Positions 45,809 through 54,122 of a DNA stretch of 64,000 nucleotides are shown here, piece by piece. Positions within the stretch are counted from its first letter, which is position 1, and each line of letters starts with the position of its first letter. Position numbers and translations under genes: made by a program. The stretch spans positions 1 to 64,000 of the forward strand of contig JAFUGA010000002.1 in the NCBI GenBank assembly GCA_017469625.1, given 5' to 3'. The notes under the pieces are model-generated. The model had not been told where the DNA came from. It made no database searches and saw only the letters and a program-made list of their open reading frames with translations. The DNA is from Bacteroidales bacterium. Lineage in GTDB: Bacteria; Bacteroidota; Bacteroidia; Bacteroidales; P3.

Positions 45809-46837
45809 TCATTGTTTTTCATACCTAAGCACCTCTTCATTCATAAAGACAAGTTCTATTCCTGCCTGTGCAAACATTTCTTGTGTTTCTTCTCCGCTAT
45901 GATATTTGTTTTGACAAACTACTCTTTTTATTCCACAGTTTATAATCATCATGGCACAGGTACGACAAGGTGTCATCGTACAATAAAGTGTTGCACCCTC
46001 CAATGCTATACCTCTTTTTGCGGCTTGGCATATAGCGTTTTGTTCTGCATGCACTGTTCTTACACAATGATTACTTATATTGCCATTTTCGTCCATAGTT
46101 TTTTTGAAAAGATGACCTACTTCATCGCAATGAGGCAATCCTGTAGGGGAACCAACATACCCTGTTACAAGTATCTGTTTGTTTTTCACAATAACGCAAC
46201 CACTTCTTCCCCTGTTGCAAGTCGCTCTTTTGGCTACAGTTTTTACTATTTCCAAAAAATATTCGTCCCAAGTAGGACGATTTTTGTACTGTATCTTATC
46301 TATAACTGCATCAAGTTGTTTGCGTAAGTCGTCTATGTTTCCATTATTGTCAAAAACAAAATCTGCTTTCTCCATACAGGCTTTTATGTTTTGCTTGTTA
46401 GGGTCTGTAGAATTCATCTCTCTTTGTTCGTTTTCGCAAAATGTTGTGAAATCTACATTATCCGTTTCACTTGCTCGTTTAACTATTCTCTCATATCTCG
46501 TCTTTATATCTGCATCTACACAGAATAGAATAAACTCACAGTTATTTTTAAGAAAGTCTATCTCTTTTACATTACGGATACTCTCTATTATACAGTTCTT
46601 ATCCTGTTGTTTTGCCATATCTAAAAGACCTCTTGCTATGAAATCAGCCCCCACTTTCTCCCTTTCAGAATTGGCAACCATAGTCATAGAATCTCTATTT
46701 ACTTCTAACTGAAGTTCTTTTATTCTTTTTATAAGAAAATCTCTTGCTGAAAAATGAACAAATCCTTTCTCTTTAAGTATATCTACAAGAGTACCTTTTC
46801 CAGCACCTAAAGTACCTGTAATACCAATAACTATCAT
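45809..46837 (-). CDS. P-loop kinase domain fused to a dCMP/cytidine deaminase domain
   Basis: Residues 1-190 form a P-loop kinase-like domain (IGITGTLGAGKGTL, FSARDFL, ESIRN, RYERIVKRA) resembling dephospho-CoA or adenylate kinases. Residues ~195-342 form a zinc deaminase of the dCMP type, with NRGRSGCVIV, HAEQNAI (about 261) and PCRTCAMMI (about 288). The predicted reaction is dCMP to dUMP. The same domain order occurs in AvcD-type antiphage deaminases. The ATG at 46837 is preferred over a TTG two codons upstream that overlaps the purE stop. Co-transcription with purE could also point to nucleotide metabolism. Confidence 0.83.
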   Translation of the reverse strand: MIVIGITGTLGAGKGTLVDILKEKGFVHFSARDFLIKRIKELQLEVNRDSMTMVANSEREKVGADFIARGLLDMAKQQDKNCIIESIRNVKEIDFLKNNCEFILFCVDADIKTRYERIVKRASETDNVDFTTFCENEQREMNSTDPNKQNIKACMEKADFVFDNNGNIDDLRKQLDAVIDKIQYKNRPTWDEYFLEIVKTVAKRATCNRGRSGCVIVKNKQILVTGYVGSPTGLPHCDEVGHLFKKTMDENGNISNHCVRTVHAEQNAICQAAKRGIALEGATLYCTMTPCRTCAMMIINCGIKRVVCQNKYHSGEETQEMFAQAGIELVFMNEEVLRYEKQ

Positions 46838-46839
46838 AA

Positions 46840-47346
46840 TCAATTGGTTTTATATTCAAACTCTATCTTTGAAAACTCTTGGTTTGCTTTTGTGATTTTT
46901 TCTTGCAAAGATTGTTTGTATGCGTGCATTTTCTCGTTTATTTCCTTGTCAGACAAAGCCATAATTTCCATAGCCAAGATAGCAGCATTCAAAGCTCCGT
47001 TTACAGCCATAGTTGCCACAGGAACAGCAGGAGGCATTTGCAACATAGAAAATACAGAATCTAATCCGTCAAAACTACCTTTAATAGGCACACCTATAAC
47101 AGGCAACACTGTTTCTGCAGCAATAGCACCCGGTAAAGCAGCAGCCATACCTGCAGCAGCGATTATTACTTTTATACCTCTTTGTTCTGCATTGCGTGCA
47201 AATTCACTAACTTGTTCAGGCGTACGATGAGCACTTAAAGCATTTATTTCAAAAGGTATATGTTGTTCATTCAAAAACTGAGCAGCCTTTTCCATAACAG
47301 AATAATCGGAAGTGCTACCCATGATTATGCTTACTTTAGGATTCAT
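46840..47346 (-). CDS. purE: N5-carboxyaminoimidazole ribonucleotide mutase
   Basis: PurE moves the carboxyl group of N5-CAIR to give CAIR in purine synthesis. Motifs: IIMGSTSDYSVMEKA (about 8-22), SAHRTPEQ (about 37), VIIAAAGMAAALPGAIA (about 60) and PVIGVPIKG (about 82). The length of 168 residues is normal for the class I enzyme. It overlaps the kinase-deaminase gene at its 3' end, and no purK lies nearby. Confidence 0.94.
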   Translation of the reverse strand: MNPKVSIIMGSTSDYSVMEKAAQFLNEQHIPFEINALSAHRTPEQVSEFARNAEQRGIKVIIAAAGMAAALPGAIAAETVLPVIGVPIKGSFDGLDSVFSMLQMPPAVPVATMAVNGALNAAILAMEIMALSDKEINEKMHAYKQSLQEKITKANQEFSKIEFEYKTN

Positions 47347-47361
47347 ATTTTTTTGCTTTTA

Positions 47362-47401
47362 TAAAAAAAGGGCTTATTAGATAATAGTAAATAATAAGCC
47401 C
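47362..47401 (-). terminator. Rho-independent terminator of the DUF3109-pfp operon
   Basis: GGGCTTATT (47370-47378) pairs with AATAAGCCC (47393-47401), followed by a T run on the minus strand. It lies between pfp and purE. Since I see no purE promoter after it, read-through is possible. Confidence 0.78.
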
Positions 47402-47413
47402 ATATAACATCTA

Positions 47414-48652
47414 TTAAATATTTGAAGGATTTACTTTTGGAAAGTCTGCGTGGAATACAGGGAAAGATTTTTCTCCTATTATATGTTTCAAAAAGTCTTC
47501 ATACATAGGAGTAAATTGCATAGTCTTCTCATCAAAATATTCTTCTGGTAAAGGTCTGTTACCTATCTTGCCCATATCTATTGCAGAACAGTTATATTCT
47601 TCTAACTCATCAAAAGAGCATACTTTGTTTAGAACAGGCATCTTGCCATAATCTTCTCTTAACAACAAATCTACTGCTTTGTCAGCCAAAGCTTGAGTAA
47701 ATCTTCTGTCGTATTGAGAACACATACCACTTCTTGGATAATATCCTGTTATCTGTGCTCGTGCGTCTATCTTAAGTTTTGCACTTATCTCTGATGCAAT
47801 AGTACCACTAACACCTCCTAAACGAGCATGACCGTATTCGTCTTGTTCTGTAGAAGCATAAACAACGTCTGTTTTGCCTGTCTTTTCATCGTACCAACGT
47901 ACTCCCTCACTTACAGGAATGATTAAAGCACCATCTTCAGCATTTTTGTAGGCTTCATTTACCAAATCAAAGAAATGTTCTTTTCTTTCCTTAGTCATCT
48001 CCACCTCTGGTATAAGAGAAATAGTAGAACCTCCAAAAGTGCCTGCTCCTGTAAGCCAACCTGCATCTCTACCCATAACTTCCATAACCATTATTCTTTT
48101 ATGAGATTCTGCAGTAGTTTTCAAACGTGCAGAGAAATCTGCAATGGCTTTTGCAGCAGTAGGAAAACCAGGACAAGTTACTGCATCTACTTTCTTGCCT
48201 TCAAATTCGTGCCAAGTAAGTGTGCGTAAATCGTTGTCTATAGTTTTAGGAAAACCTATTACAGGAATACCTTCTTGTTCGTAAAGCCTTTTTGCAGCAC
48301 CGTTAGTATCATCTCCACCTATGGTAACCAATACATCTATACCGTATCTTTTAAGGTTCTTCATTACTTGAGGAACTCTGTCTTCTGGGTTCTTCTTTGA
48401 TGGGAATGGGTTGGTACGTGAAGAACGAAGAGCAGTACCTCCATAAAGAGGATTATAAGGCTTTTGGGTCAAATCCACAACATCGCCATCACCCAACAAA
48501 CCTTTCCAACCTGTTCTTATACCATAAACTTTGAAACCTAACATACTTGCACGGTTTCTCATACTTTCTATACTACTATTTATCGCAGGAGTATCGCCAC
48601 CTCCAGACAAAATGGCAAGGGTCTTGCCTTTGAAAAGTTTTTCTTCTCTCAT
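47414..48652 (-). CDS. pfp: Pyrophosphate-dependent 6-phosphofructokinase
   Basis: PFK-family protein of 412 residues. Its phosphoryl-donor motifs are GGDDTNG (about 111) and PKTIDND (about 131). In ATP enzymes these read GGDGS and PGTIDND; Asp and Lys at these places are the known marks of PPi-dependent enzymes. Other motifs are LSGGGDTPAIN at the N-terminus and VMEVMGRDAGWL (about 189). It catalyses reversible fructose-6-P phosphorylation using PPi. It lies 13 bp after the DUF3109 gene and ends at a terminator. Confidence 0.88.
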   Translation of the reverse strand: MREEKLFKGKTLAILSGGGDTPAINSSIESMRNRASMLGFKVYGIRTGWKGLLGDGDVVDLTQKPYNPLYGGTALRSSRTNPFPSKKNPEDRVPQVMKNLKRYGIDVLVTIGGDDTNGAAKRLYEQEGIPVIGFPKTIDNDLRTLTWHEFEGKKVDAVTCPGFPTAAKAIADFSARLKTTAESHKRIMVMEVMGRDAGWLTGAGTFGGSTISLIPEVEMTKERKEHFFDLVNEAYKNAEDGALIIPVSEGVRWYDEKTGKTDVVYASTEQDEYGHARLGGVSGTIASEISAKLKIDARAQITGYYPRSGMCSQYDRRFTQALADKAVDLLLREDYGKMPVLNKVCSFDELEEYNCSAIDMGKIGNRPLPEEYFDEKTMQFTPMYEDFLKHIIGEKSFPVFHADFPKVNPSNI

Positions 48653-48665
48653 GATTATAATATTT

Positions 48666-49253
48666 TTAATTATTATCTTGTTTATTATCAGTTTCTTTTA
48701 TCTGTTCTAATAGTTCATCATACCACTGTTTGGAAAAACGTCTTATAAGTGGTTCTTTGCAATATTCATACAAGGAAACACCTTGTTTTTCCCCCTCTTG
48801 CATGGCAGAAGAACAAATCTTCCAATATTCAAAATTTACAGTTTGAAATTCTCCATAATCTTTCACCCTTATAGGATAAAGATGACAGGAAACAGGTTTT
48901 ATCCAATCCGTTTCACCTTTTAAATAAAGACTTTGGAATGCACACAACGGAATACCTTTTTCGTTTTTGAACACAAAGACACAATCTTTCCCCTCTATAG
49001 TTTTTGTACACCATTCTCCCTCTGCATCTTTCTCGTAAAAACCTTCTTTTTCTATTATGTTCAAAGATTGTTCGGGCAAAAGTTTTTTTACTTTCGGCAA
49101 AATCTTTTTCATTATGCGTAACTCTTTTTCTTGCAAAGGAGCGCCATAACCTCCCTCTTCTACACAACATTGACCTTTGCACAACGCAATATTGCAAGAA
49201 AACTTTATATCTCTTAAATCCTCGCTGACAAGACTATTGCCTACAACCAACAT
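48666..49253 (-). CDS. DUF3109 family Cys-rich protein
   Basis: The 195-residue protein has conserved Cys in CNIALCKGQCCVEEGGYGAPL (about 24-44), EGEWCTK, CAFQ, CHLYPIR and a later CKEP, which suggests a metal or iron-sulphur site. This matches DUF3109, common in Bacteroidota and of unknown role. It is co-transcribed with pfp, 13 bp apart. A minus-strand -7 box TATCTTTG (49280-49287) lies 26 bp upstream of the start. Confidence 0.8.
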   Translation of the reverse strand: MLVVGNSLVSEDLRDIKFSCNIALCKGQCCVEEGGYGAPLQEKELRIMKKILPKVKKLLPEQSLNIIEKEGFYEKDAEGEWCTKTIEGKDCVFVFKNEKGIPLCAFQSLYLKGETDWIKPVSCHLYPIRVKDYGEFQTVNFEYWKICSSAMQEGEKQGVSLYEYCKEPLIRRFSKQWYDELLEQIKETDNKQDNN

Positions 49254-49279
49254 ATTTACTTATAATTAGTTTTACTCTG

Positions 49280-49287
49280 CAAAGATA
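49280..49287 (-). promoter_or_regulatory. -7 box TATCTTTG of the DUF3109-pfp operon
   Basis: It is read on the minus strand. The -33 element is unclear. Confidence 0.5.
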
Positions 49288-49427
49288 CAAATTATATCAT
49301 AAAACAGAAATAAAACAGTAGTTTATTTTTTTTCACAAAGCAAAACTGCACAAGAATTTTTCTTTGGATTTTCTCTTTAGAGAAAAGAAAAAATATCTTA
49401 AAACTTCAATAGTTTTTTTGACTATTC

Positions 49428-50381
49428 TTAGAATTTATATTCTTGATTTCTGTTAAAAATTTTTGTAAAACCAAACCATAAAATCTTTATAAGCATAAGA
49501 TTGTCTGTGTTTTCCTTTAGTATAGAGAAGACTCTCTTTATACCTTTCAAACCTTCTTGGTTGTAGAAATAATGAATAAGAAAAGATGAGTGTATTTGCA
49601 CATTTTTCAACATCTTCTTATCTCCACCTATGGAATACAAGTCATACATATTTCTTACCGTAACTATCTGGTTGTATTCCTTGCTTTTACCACTGTAGAT
49701 ACCACTATCATTTTTTCTATACACCACTGCAGGTTCAAAAACTATTCTTCCCTTACCCTGTTGTAAAACATAATGAAAAAAGACTGTATCTCTAAAATAT
49801 TTGTATTTTTCCATAGGAATTTTTGTTAAATAATCTCCATTTCTAAACATAGTAGATAAAAACATAGGCATAAAACCTATACTCTTATGATAAGAAGTAT
49901 AGTCTATATCTACATATTTCTTTTCAGGAGAATTTTGTTTTAAAAAATCGTATTTTGTCTGTTCAGAATATGTGTTAGTATTTTCAAAATATTCTTTTAC
50001 ATCAAATGTGTGTGAAATAAAATTTTTGTTATTATCCAAGAAATCTGCTTGTTTCTGAAGTTTCAACTCATCTGTCCAATAATCATCTCCATCGCATGCT
50101 GTTATATACTCACCTCTTGTTTTCTCCATCAAAATCCTAAATATCTTACTAATATGCTGAGAAAACAAATTCTCTTTCTCCAAAATAGGTACTACAATAT
50201 TAGGATATTTATCTTTGTATTCTTGTATAATAGAGGGAGTTGCATCTGTTGAACAATCGTCATGGACTAATACCTCAAAAGGAAAATTGGTCTTTTGCAT
50301 AACAAGACTATCTAAACATTGACGAATATATTTCTCTTCATTATAAACGAATACCCAAACAGAAACTTTGATTTCTTTCAT
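49428..50381 (-). CDS. Family 2 glycosyltransferase
   Basis: GT-A motifs: VSVWVFVYNEEKYIRQCLDSL at the N-terminus, VHDDCSTD (about 39), and the DXD-type ITACDGDDYW (about 93-102). The C-terminal half has IVFEPAVVYRKNDSGIY. The 317-residue enzyme resembles polysaccharide or O-antigen transferases of Bacteroidota, with donor unknown. It is an isolated gene between the DUF3109 operon and a repeat copy. Confidence 0.86.
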   Translation of the reverse strand: MKEIKVSVWVFVYNEEKYIRQCLDSLVMQKTNFPFEVLVHDDCSTDATPSIIQEYKDKYPNIVVPILEKENLFSQHISKIFRILMEKTRGEYITACDGDDYWTDELKLQKQADFLDNNKNFISHTFDVKEYFENTNTYSEQTKYDFLKQNSPEKKYVDIDYTSYHKSIGFMPMFLSTMFRNGDYLTKIPMEKYKYFRDTVFFHYVLQQGKGRIVFEPAVVYRKNDSGIYSGKSKEYNQIVTVRNMYDLYSIGGDKKMLKNVQIHSSFLIHYFYNQEGLKGIKRVFSILKENTDNLMLIKILWFGFTKIFNRNQEYKF

Positions 50382-50585
50382 TTTATTTTGCGGTTTTATT
50401 GTGTGTTGGTTAGTTATTCTTTGATTTCTTAAAATTTTGTATAGATTTTAATATTTTTTATCTGCTTTTTTCTGCTACTATTTTTAGTATTATAGGTGTT
50501 ATTTCAAAATAAATTTTAACATATTCTAATTTTCTTATAGCATATTTTTGTTTAGGAAGAACAATTTTTTATTATCTTTTTACCA

Positions 50586-50787
50586 AACTTGATTTTGTTT
50601 TTGTAGAACAAAGTTCTACAAAATTAAAACAAAGAGATAGAATTCTAAAACAAAGTTTCGCTGACGTAGAACTTGATTATAATTTTCTAAAACGAAGTTC
50701 TACAAAATTAGAACAAAGAGATAGAAAATTAAAACGAAGTTTCGTCAGCATATAATAAAGTATTATTCTTACGAAACTTCGTTTTAT
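50586..50787. repeat. Intergenic palindromic repeat family, copy 9 (long)
   Basis: It includes AACTTGATT, TTCTACAAAATTAAAACAAAG, AGATAGAATTCTAAAACAAAG, AAAACGAAGTTCTAC, AGATAGAAAATTAAAACGAAG and CGAAACTTCGTTTTA. It ends next to the stop codon of the OmpA/TPR lipoprotein gene. Confidence 0.8.
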
Positions 50788-50803
50788 TCTAATAAGATTA
50801 GAA

Positions 50804-52633
50804 CTAATTATTTACAATATTTTGAAATTCTATCTGAGATTGATAACGTTTGAATTCCACATCGTTCTTTGCTTGATACTTGTAAGCAGGTTCTTGTTCG
50901 CAAGCAACTCTCAAGTTTTTAACTAAACCTGGTACATCGTCCAAACGAGCATAGCAAACAGCACGTAAATAATTTACTTCTGCAGTTTGGTCTACACAAC
51001 AATCCAAAGTACGTATAGCATTACCGGTGTTTCCACTTAGAAGTTGAACAAGGGCTAAGTTGTATGTACATTTTCTATCCTCCAAAAGTTCTGCTGCTTT
51101 CTCGTAATCGCCATTTTGTATTGCAACTATAGCTGCATTTGCTCCTGCTTGGTCATTGCCATCGTTTGTAGCCTTTTCTATATATTCTGCTGCTGTTTGG
51201 TCATCGTTCAAAGCAAGGTATAAAAGTGCAAGATTGTTCTCTATAGTTCCATTGTTTTCTGAAAGTTTTTCTGCTGTTTCTAAATATTTTTTAGAATCAT
51301 CAAGTTGATTTAGATACAAAGCAGTTGCTCCTGCATTGTTCCAACCTTCCCACTGAGAAGGGAAACGTTCTGTTACTGCTTCGTATATTTGAAGTTTTAC
51401 TGCATAGTTATGAGATAAAGATGCAGCATACATCAACTCGTCATAAGTAAGATTATCTGGATTAGTCAAAGCCATCTTTGCAAGTTCTTGGTCTGTTTTC
51501 TGAACTCCAGAGAAATTGAATGCTATCTCACCTCTACGAAGTGTAGGAAGAATATCTTCTTCTATCTGACGGAAAACAACAGACATATTTCTTATCTCTT
51601 GTTCTCTACGAACCTTATCTGGTTGAGATTTTACAACGTTTATAACTGTATTTTTCTCGCTAAGAGAACTACCTTCAACAAGTTTTATAAAGTTATCCCA
51701 ATCTTCTCCCTTTGCATTGGTTGTAATAACTATATCTCTCTTTGCGTCTTGTACGTATTTGTTTATATCAGTTGATTTTATGTTTTCTGCTTTTGCTCTT
51801 TCCGTAAGGGCTTCGTTCAACATATCATCAACAACTTTTTGAGTAGTTTCTGCTCTTTTCTTTGACAAACCTATGTTATAGGATTCTTCTCCTTCTGGTG
51901 AAGCCCACGCATTAACGAAAATTTGTCTTGGAACTTGATTATTTACTATGTATGACTTCATATTGTTCAGAGAACGTTTTGCTTCCATTTTCTTATTCAA
52001 AACATTGTCCCAATTAAGATTTGCCATATTTACTGTGAAATAAATATCTGAAGTCATAACTTCATCAGAAGAAACGGCATAATTTGAACTTGCCATTGTC
52101 ATATCTCCTTTTATATCCACACGGTTTGAAGTAGAGTTGATACCTTGTGCTATTTTTACGTTTCCTAACTCTATTGCTCCGCTGTTTTCTAAAGCCTCAC
52201 TTCTTGTTGCATTAGCCTCATTTACGGAAGAAGATTTGTAGGCAATAGGGTTAAGGGTAAGAACTGCACTTTCCATTCCTTTTCTATAAGGAACAGTATC
52301 TCTGTACATAAATCTTCCACCCGATTTCTTTTCTATCGTTTTTCCATTTCCATCTACTTTTTGTCCTTTAAGGTTCATAGGAGATAGAGTTACTTCTCCT
52401 GTTTCCCATGTAAGCACAGGCTGAAGATACATAACCGCATCTTTTTGGAAATAATTCTTTGGTATGTTTCCATTTATGGTAACTATGACTTTGTTACCTG
52501 TAGTTTCCATAGGATTTGGTGAAGATTGATAACGAACTGTATCATGTTTCTTTTGCATAGTTTTTAAAGAAGAACAACCAAACACAGTCGCAATCAAAAC
52601 AAGAACAAACGCGCTTTTGATAATTTTTTTCAT
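50804..52633 (-). CDS. Lipoprotein with OmpA-like and tetratricopeptide regions
   Basis: The signal peptide ends with lipobox TVFGC. Residues ~230-290 contain a pattern like the OmpA peptidoglycan-binding domain (NAWASPEGEE...NIGLSKKRAETTQKVVDDM). The C-terminal half (about 390-560) has at least four TPR-like helical pairs (WNNAGATALYLNQLDDSKKYLETAEKL, NLALLYLALNDDQTAAEYIEKA). The combination suggests an envelope scaffold linking outer membrane and cell wall. Similar proteins are common in Bacteroidales, but their role is not established. Length 609 residues; single gene. Confidence 0.78.
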   Translation of the reverse strand: MKKIIKSAFVLVLIATVFGCSSLKTMQKKHDTVRYQSSPNPMETTGNKVIVTINGNIPKNYFQKDAVMYLQPVLTWETGEVTLSPMNLKGQKVDGNGKTIEKKSGGRFMYRDTVPYRKGMESAVLTLNPIAYKSSSVNEANATRSEALENSGAIELGNVKIAQGINSTSNRVDIKGDMTMASSNYAVSSDEVMTSDIYFTVNMANLNWDNVLNKKMEAKRSLNNMKSYIVNNQVPRQIFVNAWASPEGEESYNIGLSKKRAETTQKVVDDMLNEALTERAKAENIKSTDINKYVQDAKRDIVITTNAKGEDWDNFIKLVEGSSLSEKNTVINVVKSQPDKVRREQEIRNMSVVFRQIEEDILPTLRRGEIAFNFSGVQKTDQELAKMALTNPDNLTYDELMYAASLSHNYAVKLQIYEAVTERFPSQWEGWNNAGATALYLNQLDDSKKYLETAEKLSENNGTIENNLALLYLALNDDQTAAEYIEKATNDGNDQAGANAAIVAIQNGDYEKAAELLEDRKCTYNLALVQLLSGNTGNAIRTLDCCVDQTAEVNYLRAVCYARLDDVPGLVKNLRVACEQEPAYKYQAKNDVEFKRYQSQIEFQNIVNN

Positions 52634-52684
52634 TTTTGCAAAAATTTATTTTTTTAATTAAAACTATCTTATCTAAATATTCTG

Positions 52685-52692
52685 CAAAAATA
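52685..52692 (-). promoter_or_regulatory. -7 box TATTTTTG of the OmpA/TPR lipoprotein gene
   Basis: It is read on the minus strand, 51 bp upstream of the ATG. Confidence 0.45.
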
Positions 52693-52758
52693 ATAAAAAA
52701 GTTTTTAAATCTTTACTTTATAAGTATTTTTTTAATGAAAAAGGTAGAAATCTTCTTT

Positions 52759-53694
52759 TTATTTTAGTCTTACTCTTTTGAGAAAGTACGGCATTAGAAC
52801 TTGGTCTATGCTCTGGTTTATATCGCATTCCACGTAATCTATCCTTATATTGCTACAAGCATTTTTTATTTTCTCAAACTTTTCTTTTACCTTGCTTGTA
52901 TAAAGATTTCTTATCTCCAAAGGGTTTAGTTTATATTCCTCACCTGTTTCTACATCTTGAAATCTATATGGACGATTGGCATAAGCAAGGTTTGTTTCCA
53001 ATTTCTTGTCTATTGTATGAAACAAAATAACTTCGTGCTGATTGTATCTTAGATGTTGAAGACTTTTTATGAAATCGTCTTCATTGTCCTGCACACTCAA
53101 CAAATCGGAGAATATAACCAAAAGGGAACGTTTATGAACTTGCTCAGAAAGTTGGTGAATAAGGGGTGAAAGGTTTGTAGATTTTGGATAATCTGCATAA
53201 GGTTTGTTATACATCTGTTGCAATAGAGTATAGATATATTTCTTATGAGCATAGTTTGATTTTATTTCAGAAATAAAATCTATCTTATCTGAAAGCAGAG
53301 AAAGACCAAAAGCATCTCTTTGTCTATAAAGCATAGCCACTAAAGCAGCACAAGAGCCTATGGAAAAGATTATTTTATTGGGGTTGTCAAAAGAAAGATT
53401 GGCTTTATCGTAAGGGAAACACATAGAAGCAGAATTATCTACTACCAAAAGGCATCTTAGATTTGTTTCTTGCTCATAGTTTTTTACAAAAAGTTTATCC
53501 GTTCTTGCAAACAGTTTCCAATCTATGTGTCTTGTACTTTCTGAAGTGTTGTATGCACGATAATCTGCAAATTCCACAGAAAAACCACGGAAGGGACTCT
53601 TATGCAAACCCGTAAGAAACCCTTCCACTTTTTTATTTGCTCTAAACTCAATGTTGGAATATTGAGTTTGTAATTGGTCTAATGATTTCAGAAT
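52759..53694 (-). CDS. DUF58 family protein, probably starting at a non-canonical ATT
   Basis: The DUF58 signature is clear: VEGFLTGLHKSPFRGFSVEFADYR, then STRHIDWKLFARTDKLFVK, and a vWA-like region (LLVVDNSASM, LLVIFSDLL). DUF58 proteins often act with MoxR ATPases; no MoxR gene is here. The first standard start is a GTG at 53628, but 22 codons upstream still read like the family (LKSLDQLQ...IEFRANKK). The only start there that fits translational coupling is ATT at 53694, overlapping the trxA stop as TAATT. A TAATG overlap with one base change would explain this. The full product would be 311 residues. Confidence 0.8.
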   Translation of the reverse strand: MLKSLDQLQTQYSNIEFRANKKVEGFLTGLHKSPFRGFSVEFADYRAYNTSESTRHIDWKLFARTDKLFVKNYEQETNLRCLLVVDNSASMCFPYDKANLSFDNPNKIIFSIGSCAALVAMLYRQRDAFGLSLLSDKIDFISEIKSNYAHKKYIYTLLQQMYNKPYADYPKSTNLSPLIHQLSEQVHKRSLLVIFSDLLSVQDNEDDFIKSLQHLRYNQHEVILFHTIDKKLETNLAYANRPYRFQDVETGEEYKLNPLEIRNLYTSKVKEKFEKIKNACSNIRIDYVECDINQSIDQVLMPYFLKRVRLK

Positions 53695-54011
53695 TAAATA
53701 TACTTTTCTATATATTGAACATAGGTTGCTTTAGTATTTGCACCCACAAGTTTATCAAGAACTTTACCCTCTTTTATAAACAAAACAGTAGGTACGTTTC
53801 TTATCATAAACTGACTTGTTACTGAAGAACATTCATCAACATCTGCTTTGCAAACTTCTGCTTTTCCTTCATATTCTTTTGCAAGTTCATCTATAATAGG
53901 TGCTATGTGCTGGCAAGGACCACACCATGTAGCACCACAATCCAATACTATAAGTTTTTTCTCTTCTGCCAAAAATGTAGAAAAGTTTTCATCTGTTATT
54001 TGTTTTGCCAT
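53694..54011 (-). CDS. trxA: Thioredoxin
   Basis: The active site WCGPCQ lies at residues ~29-34, the conserved cis-Pro in NVPTVLF near 73, and Asp in LDCGA near 25. At 105 residues without a signal peptide, it is a cytoplasmic thioredoxin that reduces disulphides. Its stop codon overlaps the likely start of the DUF58 gene. A minus-strand -7 box TACTTTTG lies at 54043-54050. Confidence 0.94.
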   Translation of the reverse strand: MAKQITDENFSTFLAEEKKLIVLDCGATWCGPCQHIAPIIDELAKEYEGKAEVCKADVDECSSVTSQFMIRNVPTVLFIKEGKVLDKLVGANTKATYVQYIEKYI

Positions 54012-54042
54012 AATATTTTTGTTGTTTTATTGTTTATGACTG

Positions 54043-54050
54043 CAAAAGTA
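54043..54050 (-). promoter_or_regulatory. -7 box TACTTTTG of trxA
   Basis: It is read on the minus strand, 31 bp before the ATG. A -33 match at the right distance is missing. Confidence 0.5.
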
Positions 54051-54122
54051 AAAAATATTTTTCAATTGATTGTAAATTTTATCCTTTTAATGTTTTTTAC
54101 TTTGTCAAACTCCGTTTATTTT

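Noticed and set aside
45812..46712. Long plus-strand ORFs opposite the kinase-deaminase gene
   Set aside because: They are mirror frames of a clearly conserved gene, with Cys/Tyr/Phe-rich non-protein-like composition.
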